Assembly: GCA_036897625.1 (NCBI GenBank)
Contig: JAYMTA010001289.1
Location: 1-20,728 of the forward strand
DNA length: 20,728 nucleotides
Direction of reading: 5' to 3'
From: Pelargonium cotyledonis
Lineage: Eukaryota > Streptophyta > Magnoliopsida > Geraniales > Geraniaceae
Position 1 is the stretch's first letter. Each line of letters starts with the position of its first letter. The translations under genes were made by a program, and so were the position numbers. A model generated the notes under the pieces. That model searched no databases. It was given only the letters and a program-made list of their open reading frames with translations, and was not told the origin of the DNA. Shown piece after piece: positions 9,709 to 19,535 of this stretch.

Positions 9709-10439
9709 TGTTGGAGAATGCCCTAACGACCAAGTGATTGAAGACACGTTCATGATTTCAGTGATTGTATAATATTCATGTATTAATAAAGGCATTGTCA
9801 TCTGGATTATATATATTAGATTGCGTCAATTAAATATATAATAGTATAATGATCTCAGAATGAATAAATTATTCTTAAAACGCCCTTAGTCAAATGTCGT
9901 CGTGGTAAAAGTCAATAACGATGTATGATAAGACTAGTATATTATTATATGGATGACAAAAGGATTTTCATAGATATTGAGATATCATCTAATAAAACGG
10001 GTGGTGGTTAAAAGAATCATTGCACTAGATTGACCCGCTTGAGAGTAATTTGATAGTTTACTTACACGTCCTAAGTGGATCGCAAGAATGTGGATGTGTG
10101 ATGAACCTCAATACTTGAGATCATTATTGTACATCACTTGAGAAGTCGCATCTTTTGACTAGTCAAACAATGTTCGTAGCTAGATTACTTATAACTGCTA
10201 GTATTAGATATTTCACGAATTAAGTAGGATGTTGTGAATGATCAAGATAGGATGTCCCTCCCATAAGCACGAGTAATATCTTCGGCCCCTTGAGCACACC
10301 CAAGTTATTTGATGTATTGACATCGAGTTAGTTTGATCTGATGACATACTCAGTAATCAAGAAATGATATGGATCTAGCTATGTGAACATGACGAACCAT
10401 GGTTTGTGTTTGTGTTCGATCCAAGGTATCTAGGACAAA
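9709..10439. repeat. LTR/LARD-like repeat fragment hosting the CACTA insertion
   Basis: The stretch opens with TGTTGGAGAATGCCCTA, the usual 5'-TG of an LTR. It continues as noncoding sequence with phrases such as ATTAATAAAGGCATTGTC and CCATGGTTTGTGTTTGTGTTCG, a texture I associate with noncoding plant LTR-type repeats. No reading frame, primer-binding site or polypurine tract is visible. It ends exactly where the CACTA terminus begins, so its other part should lie beyond the CACTA element, outside this window. The class is a judgement from sequence style. Confidence 0.4.
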
Positions 10440-10453
10440 CACTACAAGACAAC
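10440..10453 (+). repeat. 5' terminal inverted repeat of the CACTA element
   Basis: CACTACAAGACAAC matches the CACTACAAGAAAA-type terminus of plant CACTA elements. The inverted partner lies outside the window. Confidence 0.85.
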
Positions 10454-10463
10454 ATGTATTTTT

Positions 10464-11092
10464 TTGACAGAATTTGTGACAAAGTTACTTTCCGTCAATA
10501 ATTGTTGACGGAAAATGTGACGGAGCATCAGGTTTTTGTCAAAAAATGTGTTTTGACGAAACGGTCGGAATTTTCGCGATTTCCTGACGGCCTCATGGCG
10601 GGAAACACGCGGGAAATTATTTTTGACAAATGTATGTGACGAAATTATTCTGTCAAATATTATTGTCGATTATGTTTGACGACATTTGTAAAGTTTCGTC
10701 AAAAATTAGTAATTTCAAATTTACAAAAGTTTTGACGGAATGTTTTTTACAGAGTGGTCACAATTGTTTGAAGTTTGTATGCGGGTTTCGTGGCGGGAAA
10801 GAAAATAAAATTGTTTTAACGAATTGTTGTGACGTATTTATTTTGTCATACAATTTTGACGGCAATTGTGATGGTAATCATCTATTTCCATCAAAATCAT
10901 TTCATTTTTAATTTTTAATAATTGTGACGTAATGTTTGTTTGAAGGAAGTCGTCTACTTCCGTCCAAAAATATACAATTTTTAATTGTTAATAACGTTGA
11001 CGGATTGTTGTTTTGACAGAAATGCTAACTTTCTGTCATTAATCTATAATTAAAAAATAATTTAAAAAATTATTGACGAAGCCGTTATGAAG
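10464..11092 (+). repeat. CACTA subterminal repeat array (TGACGG-type motifs, both orientations)
   Basis: Short motifs recur in both orientations about every 20-60 bp: TTGACGG at about 10503 and 10733, GTGACG, TTTGACAGAA, TCCGTCA/TTCGTCAAAA, TTGACGGCAA near 10856, TTGACGGATT near 10995 and TTCTGTCATT near 11030. In En/Spm such subterminal repeats are bound by the TNPA protein and are needed for transposition. The region has no believable gene; the 93-codon frame at 10630-10911 is chance. Confidence 0.8.
10597..10800 (+). promoter_or_regulatory. Cluster of three E2F-type sites
   Basis: GGCGGGAAA occurs at 10597-10605 and 10792-10800, and GCGGGAAA at 10609-10616. All match the E2F consensus TTTSSCGC read on the other strand. 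Three exact sites within 204 bp of AT-rich sequence is more than expected by chance. Whether any E2F protein binds here is unknown. Confidence 0.5.
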
Positions 11093-11139
11093 GAACGTTA
11101 TAATTTCCGTAAAAAAGAATTAGGTCAAAACAAGGTTCA

Positions 11140-11292
11140 TTATTACTCACTCTCACTCCATGGAGATCATGTACGATCACAAAAATCTCTCAACTTTTGT
11201 GGATACTCTCTCATCTCACCGACGATCTCTCATCCTGCTCGCCGATGGTTTATCTTTCTAGTTGCTGACAATCTCGCAATTGTCAGCTAGAG
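11140..11292 (+). other. Possible noncoding first exon of the CACTA transposase transcript
   Basis: After the subterminal array, sequence composition switches to a CT-rich leader style (TCACTCTCACTCCATGG, CTCTCATCTCACCGACG) and ends at a good donor, AGCTAGAG|GTAATG. Plant CACTA elements usually have their promoter just inside the subterminal region and a long first intron, so this fits a 5' leader exon. Inferred only. Confidence 0.35.
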
Positions 11293-11331
11293 GTAATGTT
11301 TAAATTGAAATCCAAATCTGTTTTGTTTCTC

Positions 11332-12033
11332 TTTGCTTGTTTGATTGTGTTATGTATAATGATTTATGTGTGTTGGTCAGTCAGAAGTAGTAGCTTCTAG
11401 TGTTTTCAAATTTTGAGAATTTTGCTTTAATTGGTTTGTTGGTTATATGACCATTAGGCTTAATGCTCAAACCATTGAGCTGTATACATAATTTTACTTG
11501 TAGTTATAATGATTCTCTAACAATATTGAATTATCGTTATTAGATTGAGGCCTTGGAAACATTACGTGTTTGTAGCATCTCAGTGTCTGAAATTTTAATT
11601 TACTACAGTCGATTTGGATTTTTATGGTTTATCATTACTAGATTGAGCCTTGGAGAATTTATGTTTTGTAGTATCTTAGTATTCAAAATTTGAATTTATG
11701 TCAGTGAAATTGTGTTTTGTGGCTTAAGTGTTGTGTTTCGTAATGCCTTCTTAGTTCTTTGTTTTAAGTTTTTGTCTATGGAGATGAACATGAGATATAT
11801 TGATTTGATTGATGTTTTCTTATTCAAGAAATGTTTCATATGATGTCATTTGGGTGCTTATTATTGATGTGTCAGTGGAGTCTATTTGCTTGTTTGATTG
11901 TGTTCTATATAATGTATAATGATTTATGTGTGTTGGTTGGTCAGAAGTAGTAACTTCTACAAATTTTTCAAAGTTTGCTTTAATTGGTTTGTTGGTTTTG
12001 TGCCGGTAATATGACCATTAGGCATAATGCTCA
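11332..12033 (+). repeat. Direct repeats inside the CACTA leader region
   Basis: A block of about 140 bp is present at 11332-11469 and again at 11885-12033, both running from TTTGCTTGTTTGATTGTGTT through GATTTATGTGTGTTGGT to ATGACCATTAGGC and TAATGCTCA. A third, shorter relative of its end lies at about 13425-13462 (ATGATTATTAGGCCTAATGC), beyond the MULE. Between the two main copies is a second duplication of about 80 bp (11531-11610 and 11629-11707, sharing TTAGATTGAG-type and CTTGGA phrases). Confidence 0.7.
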
Positions 12034-12090
12034 TTAGTCACTTCTTATTTACATGTTTGACTTCTGGACAAAAAAACTGTGTTTTGTTAA

Positions 12091-12366
12091 GGGTAAAATG
12101 CCCTTACATCTCTTAGACTTACATTTTTTTTTTTTGGATTTGCACATTAATTAGGGTTTTGCATGGTTTTAAACCCTATACTTCCCATTTTTTGTAAACA
12201 AAAGTCCATATGACTTGATGTATTAGGTTGGATACCGTCATATCAGCAAAAATGCCACATCGACCTGCCACGTCATCATTCCCTCTCTCATTCACCTCCC
12301 AAAGCTCCGAATCTGATTCCAATTCCGGTGACATGGACCCACCGCCGGTGTCGCAGCAGCAGCTAA
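12091..12366 (+). repeat. Left terminal inverted repeat of the Pack-MULE
   Basis: Shared blocks with the inverted right arm include CCCTTACA, GACTTACA followed by a T-run, GGATTTGC, AATTAGG, TGCCACATC/TGCCACGTC-type phrases, and ACATGGACCCACCG near 12331. The arm reaches into sequence coding for MDPPPVSQQQ. Confidence 0.75.
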
Positions 12367-12891
12367 CTTTCCCTCATGTCTCCTCCGCCGCGCCTACACA
12401 CATTCACTACTCTGACTCCATCAAATCATTTCCTTGCTGTCGTAACACCAACAACTCCTCTCAAGCTCAGACTCATATGTAGCTACGACGGCCATATCGT
12501 TCCTCGCCCTCACGACAAGTCCCTTTGCTACGTCGATGGTGATAACATCATTGTTGATAACCGCCACACCTCCCTCGCCGACCTCTCTGCCAAGCTGGTC
12601 GAAACCCTCCTCAACGGCTGCCCGTTCACGACATGAGTACCATCTCTGATCGAAACTCTCCTCACAGCCCCCATACCTTGATTCTCTGATCTTCAAGTAT
12701 GATCGCACCTCCAATTCTCCAAAATTCTTGCACCTTGTTCGGTTGTTTTTGTTCCCGACAAAGCCAAAATTGTTGCAAATTGGGCTGATTCTTGAGAGTA
12801 CCGTGAAATCCGATGACTGATTCTTGAATGCATTTAATGGCGTCGGGTTGCTCAATCAAGGGTTTTCGGATTCGTCGTCTTTTGGCATGAC
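12333..12891 (+). pseudogene. Captured fragment of a plant PB1-domain protein gene
   Basis: The fragment starts MDPPPVSQQQLTFPHVSSAA (12333), then shifts frame into the part ending at 12636. That part holds the PB1 N-terminal signature LRLICSYDGHIVPRP, then HDKSLCYVDGD, RHTSLADLSAKL and LLNGCPFT. A deletion follows, with a trace of LDSLI at about 12677. The frame resumes at about 12699 with YDRTSNSPKFLHLVRLFLFP and ILESTVKSDD, hits TGA at 12818-12820, and continues FLNAFNGVGLLNQGFSDSS to near 12890. The usual residues are SYGGHI and CYVGGD; here both have Gly changed to Asp. The parent would be one of the PB1-domain proteins of plants with an N-terminal PB1 domain and an LFLFP motif. It cannot make a PB1 domain as it stands. 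Identification is by recall of the family. Confidence 0.8.
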
Positions 12892-13028
12892 CTCTTCTTC
12901 TCGTCGCTCGCAAACTTGCCTCTGATTCGTGTCCACGTGAAAAACAGTGGTGATGTGGCCGCCGCCAATGGCTGCAGGATTAGGATGTAGGATCAGAATT
13001 AGAGATCAAGAAGCAATTCCCGTAAATC

Positions 13029-13303
13029 GGCTGCTGTTGCTGCGACATTGACGGTGGGTCCATGTCGTCAAAATCGGGATCAAAGCCAAAGCTTAGGGAG
13101 GTGGAGGAGATAGGGCATGATGATGTGGCATGAAGTGCTAAGCGGGAACGTCGACTTGGATAAATTGATAATCCGGCAATAGTCAACCGGTAATAACATT
13201 TGTTAATGTCAAAAGTTTAGAGTGTAGAACCATACAAAATCCTAATTGAGGGGCAAATCCAAAAAAAACTGTAAGTCCAACGGGTGTAAGGGCATATTTA
13301 CCC
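13029..13303 (-). repeat. Right terminal inverted repeat of the Pack-MULE
   Basis: Read on the minus strand this arm parallels the left one and includes a diverged copy of the same coding start (MDPPSMSQQQQP). Several substitutions and small indels separate the arms. Confidence 0.75.
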
Positions 13304-13312
13304 ATTTGTTAA

Positions 13313-14815
13313 TGTCCATTGTGTTTTTGATGAAATATCTCTATGGGTTTGGTCATGTTTTGGTTTGTTTATAATCAAAACAAGTTGAACGGCTCACAAT
13401 CTACTTGTTTTGGTCATGTTTTGGTTTGTCATATGATTATTAGGCCTAATGCTCATTATGGGGTTGTTGGATGGTTTAACTTAGAAATTAAATCTATAGT
13501 TGAAGAGAGGAGTTTAAAACATGGTATGTCTACATTAAAATAGATCTGAACGCTCTAATTTGCTTGTCTCAAATACTCGATTAAATTTTGAATAGCTTAC
13601 ATGATCTTTTTTTATTCGAATTTGATGACTAGTCTATGGAAAAAGTTGTAACAACTGAAGCCCTAAGCATTTCCCAAATGGTGCAACAGATTAGAGGTTC
13701 AGGTATTGACTTCTCTAAACAAAACTAAAATATTTAAAGAATCTAACAACTTTAAAGGATGAAAGTCTCCTCCACCTTCTTTTAATTGTAATAATATCTA
13801 AGCTAGGATTAAGGTTTTCTTTTTTTATTTTTGCATGATTGTAGTTTCTCAGTACTTGATCATAAGTTGTGTCATTTTTTCTTTATGTTGTTTGTTTATG
13901 AAAAAGCACACTAGTGGGTGTAAGCAGACATTGAGTTCTTGATTTCCATTTTAGAGCATCTTATATGGATTGCTTCTTTGTTTTTGTCCTTGCCTTTTTA
14001 GGGTTTATTTGTGAGTTTGTTATGAGTCTCCTCTTATGGTTGCTTCTTTGGTTGTTTTATGTGAAAAGGTAAAAATATGATGGTAGGTAGGTGGTAATGG
14101 GGTGATCTTATAATTAATTTCCTCTTAAAAATTTAAATCTTGGACTAGAAAACTCCATATATCATGAATCCTAGGAAATGCATAATTCGTTTTGCCTATT
14201 CACAAAGAGTTTGAAAAAAGATTTTATTACACTTGTAAGAGACTATTTGTACTCAAAAGTTTACATAAATCCCTTATTATTACTTATATGTATATGACTC
14301 TCTTGTTTAAGGTTTTTTTTTTTTTTTTTATCTAACCGGTTGCCCTTACTTCTACTACTCTTAAGAAAATTTCTTAAAATGCCTAATCATGATTGTTAAT
14401 TATTTATTTAGTAAATTCATTTGCTACCTATGTGGCTTGCTGCTCCCTCCTAGCTGCAAATCAAGGTTAGCTGTTTGTTCAAATTAATTGTTGTTTACGT
14501 TAATTGTTATAACATTAATAGGTCCTTTAACTATGAATTTTTTCACCGAACGGAGAAGGTCATTTTTGTAAATTATTATTTAACGGTGTGTACTAGATTG
14601 TGTACACATTCAAAGTTCATATATGAGTATGTTAATTAGTATGTTCATTGTTGGTCCAATATGCATTATTAGGATGTGTGAATATGTATGTACATAGTAG
14701 TTATTTATTTACTATTGTTAATATGCATTTTATTCGTAATTTGGTTCATATTTGCTACTTGTAACTTGTGAATTTACTTGTCATAAATTGAACACCACTT
14801 GTTGGGGATGCTAAT
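13313..14815. other. Noncoding interior of the CACTA element
   Basis: An AT-rich stretch between the MULE and the hairpins upstream of tnp2, with no coding resemblance. It includes a T-run at about 14311-14330. It is probably part of a long first intron or leader of the transposase transcript. Confidence 0.5.
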
Positions 14816-14819
14816 AATT

Positions 14820-15160
14820 TAGAGAAAACTCTGCCGAATTTGAGGTAGAGTTTGTATAGAATTGTAGAACTTCAATTCACACTCTTGAACATAACACTCA
14901 TTCAATATTGTTCTTATGCGTCTAAATGAGAATAATATCGAATCGTCCAAAGTTGGACAGTTTGAATAATAACCCAAGTACAATACCATATGTCTCTCAT
15001 GAGTTCAATGTATGATATTTGTAAATTTCGCCGTGTTTTCCTTTATAGTTCTCGAATTACATATGTTAATTTGTTATGATTCATGTGGTGACACATGAAT
15101 TATCACAAATTATATAATTGTGTAGTTTGAGAATCGAGGGGAAATGCTGTCGAAATTTTA
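14820..15160. repeat. Stack of inverted repeats upstream of the transposase ATG
   Basis: Three palindromic structures lie in 340 bp. The first has AAACTCTGCC at 14826 pairing with GGTAGAGTTT at 14844. The second is about 40 nt long, centred near 14951, with arms ending CGTCCAA and TTGGACAG. The third has a core of ATTCATGTG at 15079-15087 and CACATGAAT at 15092-15100, and its arms extend imperfectly outward to about 15027 and 15158, including TCTCGAATTAC against GTAGTTTGAGA and AAATTTCGCC against GTCGAAATTTT. Similar inverted motifs upstream of tnp2 are, as I recall, usual in plant CACTA elements. Confidence 0.6.
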
Positions 15161-18109
15161 ATTATCACATAGCTAGCGTGAGTGATAGTCATGGTATTGT
15201 GTGTAGATTGTATTTGAATGTGTTAGGTTCTCTCCATATATAGAATCGTAGTTACACACTCAATTGGTGTTTCCATAATTCACGAAAACTTCAAATTAAT
15301 TAATAGCATATATTAATGAACTATGATGTTTATAGGTATGAGTTTCACGGATACAAAATGGATGTATAAGAGGTTATTGGATGACAAAATGCTAAATATG
15401 GAATTCATAATAGGGGTGAATTTATTTATTAAGTTTACCACTCGTCATCCACATACGATGAATGGAGACGAGATACGGTGGTGCCCTATGTGAAGTGTGG
15501 AAACCGAGATTTTCATAAAACAGACGTGATGAAATATCATTTGTACAAGAAAAGGTTTACACGAGAGTACTTTCAATGGAATAGACATGGGAAACCATAT
15601 ATTAATAACATATATGGCTCTGTACATTAAAATGTTGAACTTGAAATTCATAATCAGAGTGCACCAATGAGTTCAATGCGAGAAATGATTTTTGATGTTG
15701 TCGGTTCAACATCGCATGTTACCTCTAACGAATAAGTGCCGAATGCGGAGGCCAAACACTTTTTTGACATGCTAATTACGTGTGATGAGGAACTGTGACC
15801 GGGATGTGAGACATTTTGTGATGTCGACACTTGCTCGGTTAATGAACATAACTCAGAGCATTCACTCTCAAAAAGATGTTTTGATAGAATTCTCGAGTTG
15901 TTTAAGGATGTTCTTACAACCGATAGCAAGTTAGCGTATAATTTCTATGAGACAAACCAGCTCATTCGTGGTCTCGGTTTTTCTGTTGAGAAAATAAATT
16001 GTTGTTTTAATGGGTGTATGTTGTACTGGAAATCAGATGCAAAGAGTACATAATGTCGCTTTTGTGGACAGAAGAGGTACACGTGCAAAGAAAACACTAG
16101 TTACTACGCAAAACGAAAACTCATACCGCATTAGAGGATGTACTATTTTTCTGTCACACCCAGGTTGAAGAGGTTTTATTCAAAGGTCACTACCGAACAC
16201 ATGACATAGCACCATAACCATGTATGTGAGGATAGAGAAATGGGTCATCCTTCAAATTCTGAAGCGTAGAGTCATTTTAATGAAACTCATCCGTCATTTG
16301 CAGATGAGCCACGGAAATGTGCGGTTGGGATTGTGTACTAACACATTTAACCCGTTTGGTCACGTGGAAAACAATATTCATGTTGGCCAATCATCCTAAC
16401 GTACACCGAACAATTTGCCACCTTAGATGTGCATGAAGGAGTCGAACATGTTCTTAACCGCTCTAGCACCCGGGTCAAATAGTTTAAGTAGAGAATAGAT
16501 GTATATATGCGACCGCTTATTGATGAGTTAAAACAATTATGAAAAGTTGGGGTTACTGCATATTATGTATCGGTAAAACAAATTTCTTGCTAAAAGCAGG
16601 TTTAATGTGGACGATAAACAATTTTCCAGCTTACTCCATGTTGTTCGGATGGAGTACCCATGGGTATAAGACGTGTCCTTATTGCATGGACGACACAAAA
16701 GCTTTTTAGTTATCACATGGAGGTAAATCGACGTGGTTTGTCTGTCATAGAAGATTCTTACATTTGGATCATCCATATCAGCATAATAAGACCAAGTTTC
16801 TAAAGAATCAAGTTGAATTGTCAAAACCCCAAACAATGAAAATAGGAGTTAAAATTTTTTGCAAATATTGAGAGGTATGAGTTGCTTCAAGTGACTTTTG
16901 AAGGTGCGGAGTCTAATAATCAGAGAGTAGGAGTTAATGTTGGATGAAAAAAGAATAGAATTTTATGGGACTTGTCATATTGGAAGACAAACCTCATTCG
17001 TCATAACCTTGATGCGATGCATATTGAGAAAAGTGTTTTTGATAATGTATTTAATACATTAATGAATATATTTGGGAAGACAAAAGATAATGCAAAAGCG
17101 AGAGAGGATATGAGGATCTTGTGTAGAAGAACAGAGTTGGCTAAAAACCCTCGTGATGATAAATATTCCAAAGCGGTCTACTGTTTAGATCGTAAAAAAA
17201 AAAAAAGGTTGTTTGTGACTGGGTAAGAAACCTCAAGTTCCATGATAGATATGTTTCCAATTTGGGAAGATGTATTGACGAGAAACATTACAAGTTGTTT
17301 GGAATGAAAAGTCGCGATTGTAACGTCTTCATGCAACGGTTGCTCCCAGTTGCTTTTCATGAGTTGCTCCCTTGTAAGATGTTAGAAGTTATCACATAAT
17401 TGAGTATATTTTTAAGAGTTTAACGTCTTCTGAGGTCACGGTGAACGAGATGGAGAATCTAGAGAAAAACATTGTAGAAATATTGTCTAAGGTAGAAACT
17501 ATATTTTCACCAGGTATGTTTGAGCATATCCCGTGCATTTGCCACACGAGGCTAAAACTGCTGGTCCAGTTCAATATAGGTGGATGTATTCGTTTAAGAG
17601 GTAATTAATCATTTATTAAGTTACTTTTGATACATTTTCTACTAAACTGAATACGTATTTCTAATATAATGATTTAAAATACATTCGAACCATATAGATA
17701 CCTACAACATTTGAAACAAAATGTAAAAAACAAAGCTAGAGTTGAGGGATCGATCGCAAATGCTTACTTATTAGAAGAAGCCTCAATTTTTTATTTTTCA
17801 TTACTTCGAGACAAATGTTTATACACGTGCACGAAAAGTTCCTCGCAATAATGAAGGGGATGCAAAAGAAGAGTTAGAAGGGAATCTAACTATTTTCACC
17901 CATCCATATCGTCTTTTTGGTAAAGTCAAAACAAGATGATTAACCGATGCAGAATTCAAAGCCGCCCACGCATATATTCTACTAAACTGTGAAGAGATAA
18001 TACCATATGTGGAGTACGTTTTTTCACATACAATATTTTTTTTCGTACGATAGTGAATAATTGTCATATTCACAACGTTTACATTTTCGAATCATAGTAA
18101 ATATACAAC

Positions 18110-18623
18110 CAGTGGCAGAGCTGGGGGCGGCAATCGTAGGCCGCTGCCCACCCCAACTCCTTGAACACCTTTTAAATTTGTTATAAATTCGCTTGTTTTT
18201 TTGGCTAAATTGTGTAATCTTGTCTCTCCCAAATTAGATTATTGCCCAGTTCATTGCTGCAATAGATTACAGACACAAGGTAGAAGATGAACAGAGTAAG
18301 TATAAAAGAGAAGTCGTTTGTGGGACCCGTTTATTAAATAAAGAAAAATGCTATCATATATCATTAAATTGTGGGACACATACCACTATACCAGTTATTG
18401 AATAGAGATTTGGGCTTATATTTATATTTGAATTTTTTTTTAGAAACATTTGACCTTTATTTTTCATATTTCTGAAGAAAAAAATTATATAGCACAAATT
18501 ATCAAGAAACATAAGTATATTGTACAATTATCACCATTTTTTTTCATTTCAATTTAATAACTTGAATTTATAGGAAAATTTTGCCTTTACCTATCCCTTC
18601 CCTAAACTCTAACTCTGCCACTG
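18110..18623. mobile_element. hAT-type MITE, 514 bp, inserted in the tnp2 exon
   Basis: The ends are inverted repeats: CAGTGGCAGAGCTGGGG at 18110, and the complement of CAGTGGCAGAGTTAGAG ending at 18623. The first 11 bp match perfectly. The flanks are an 8-bp duplication with one mismatch (TATACAAC at 18102-18109, TATATAAC at 18624-18631), the size made by hAT transposases. It has no coding content. Removing it and one copy of the duplication joins the tnp2 reading frame across KYTTYLEEM, so it entered an exon. Confidence 0.85.
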
Positions 18624-18734
18624 TATATAACTTATTTGGAGGAAATGGGTGTTGAGTCTAATAAGATTCAAGAAGAGTTGAAGGAAAATTTTAGTCGGTG
18701 GTTTCTCAAACATATAAGTAATGACTTCATATGA

Positions 18735-19535
18735 GTTAGTGAAAATTACACATAACTACCTTGAACTTTACACCTTTTGCACATACCTACTCTGAAGTTT
18801 AGTTTGTAATTATCGGCTACCCTAAAGTATGTCACAATACTTTCCGTCCACTATTTCTGTCAAAGTTAACAGAATATTCCAAAAAATCAATCATGTGCCC
18901 AACACATGATCAATATTTTTTTGAAATGCTAAAATTGCCCTTCACTCTATTACCCTTCTTCATCAAGAACATGTTCATCATGCTTCATCGAAAATTTCAT
19001 AGTTTTGCCGGAAACTTTGAAGTTTCCGACACCATTTTCCGGCAATTTTATTTATTTTTTATTTTTACATTTTGTTTTTACAAAATTTTATCAAAACTAA
19101 ACAAAGATTAAAAGAACAATAATCTCAACAAACTCCAATAACAGAAAACAAGAAGATCCTCTCGTTCCATATAACATTAGATAAAGAACCTAAATCAATC
19201 AACATCTAAGACCAAAACTTGTTAATATTGATATAACAGACAAATCTTCGACATAGAAATGCATAGAACTAAAGATACCAGTCATGGACATCACAGCAAT
19301 TTGTTTTTCCATCTCCTAAACCAACATTGAAATTGAAATAGAGGAAATGTAAAACAAAAACTAAACAAAACTAGATGAAGTGTTTGGTGAGTGGGAGAAA
19401 ATAAGGGAATTTTAAAAAATTGAAAACTGGTGTGGAATTTAAGACCACTTTCCTTTTCTAACCTCAATTCTCTCATCAACCAACAACATAAATTTTGACA
19501 AGAAGATATACAATTAAAACCTTTTATTCTAAAAC
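18735..19535. mobile_element. Unclassified insertion (about 0.8 kb) interrupting tnp2
   Basis: The tnp2 homology stops at about 18731 (WFLKHISNDFI) and resumes at 19538 (TVLFKCDWY). The intervening sequence begins in the style of a non-autonomous element (ACTACCTTGAACTTTACACC, then ACTTTCCGTCCACTATTTCTG and GTCAAAGTTAAC) and contains a palindromic phrase TTGCCGGAAACTTTGAAGTT near 19003 followed by TTTCCGACACC. Some 80-100 residues of tnp2 that should lie here are missing, so insertion was accompanied or followed by deletion. Exact ends, inverted repeats and a target duplication could not be found, so the class stays open. Confidence 0.5.

Larger units (their letters stand above)
12091..13303. 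mobile_element. Pack-MULE (Mutator-like non-autonomous element, 1213 bp)
   Basis: Long terminal inverted repeats of about 275 bp (12091-12366 and 13029-13303) begin GGGTAAAATGCCC and, inverted, GGGTAAATATGCCC. They bracket a captured gene fragment. The flanks carry a 9-bp target duplication with one mismatch (TTTTGTTAA at 12082-12090, ATTTGTTAA at 13304-13312). Nine-bp duplications and long inverted repeats are the hallmarks of Mutator-like elements. It encodes no transposase. It sits in the noncoding leader of the CACTA element and is therefore younger than that insertion. Confidence 0.85.

Noticed and set aside
12421-12913. Minus-strand frames of 144 and 83 codons
   Set aside because: They are antisense to the captured PB1 fragment, whose plus-strand frame carries the recognisable motifs.
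16972-17226. 84-codon frame as an intact small gene
   Set aside because: It is one surviving exon block of the tnp2 pseudogene (RHNLDAMHIEK) and ends at a frameshift in a poly(A) run.
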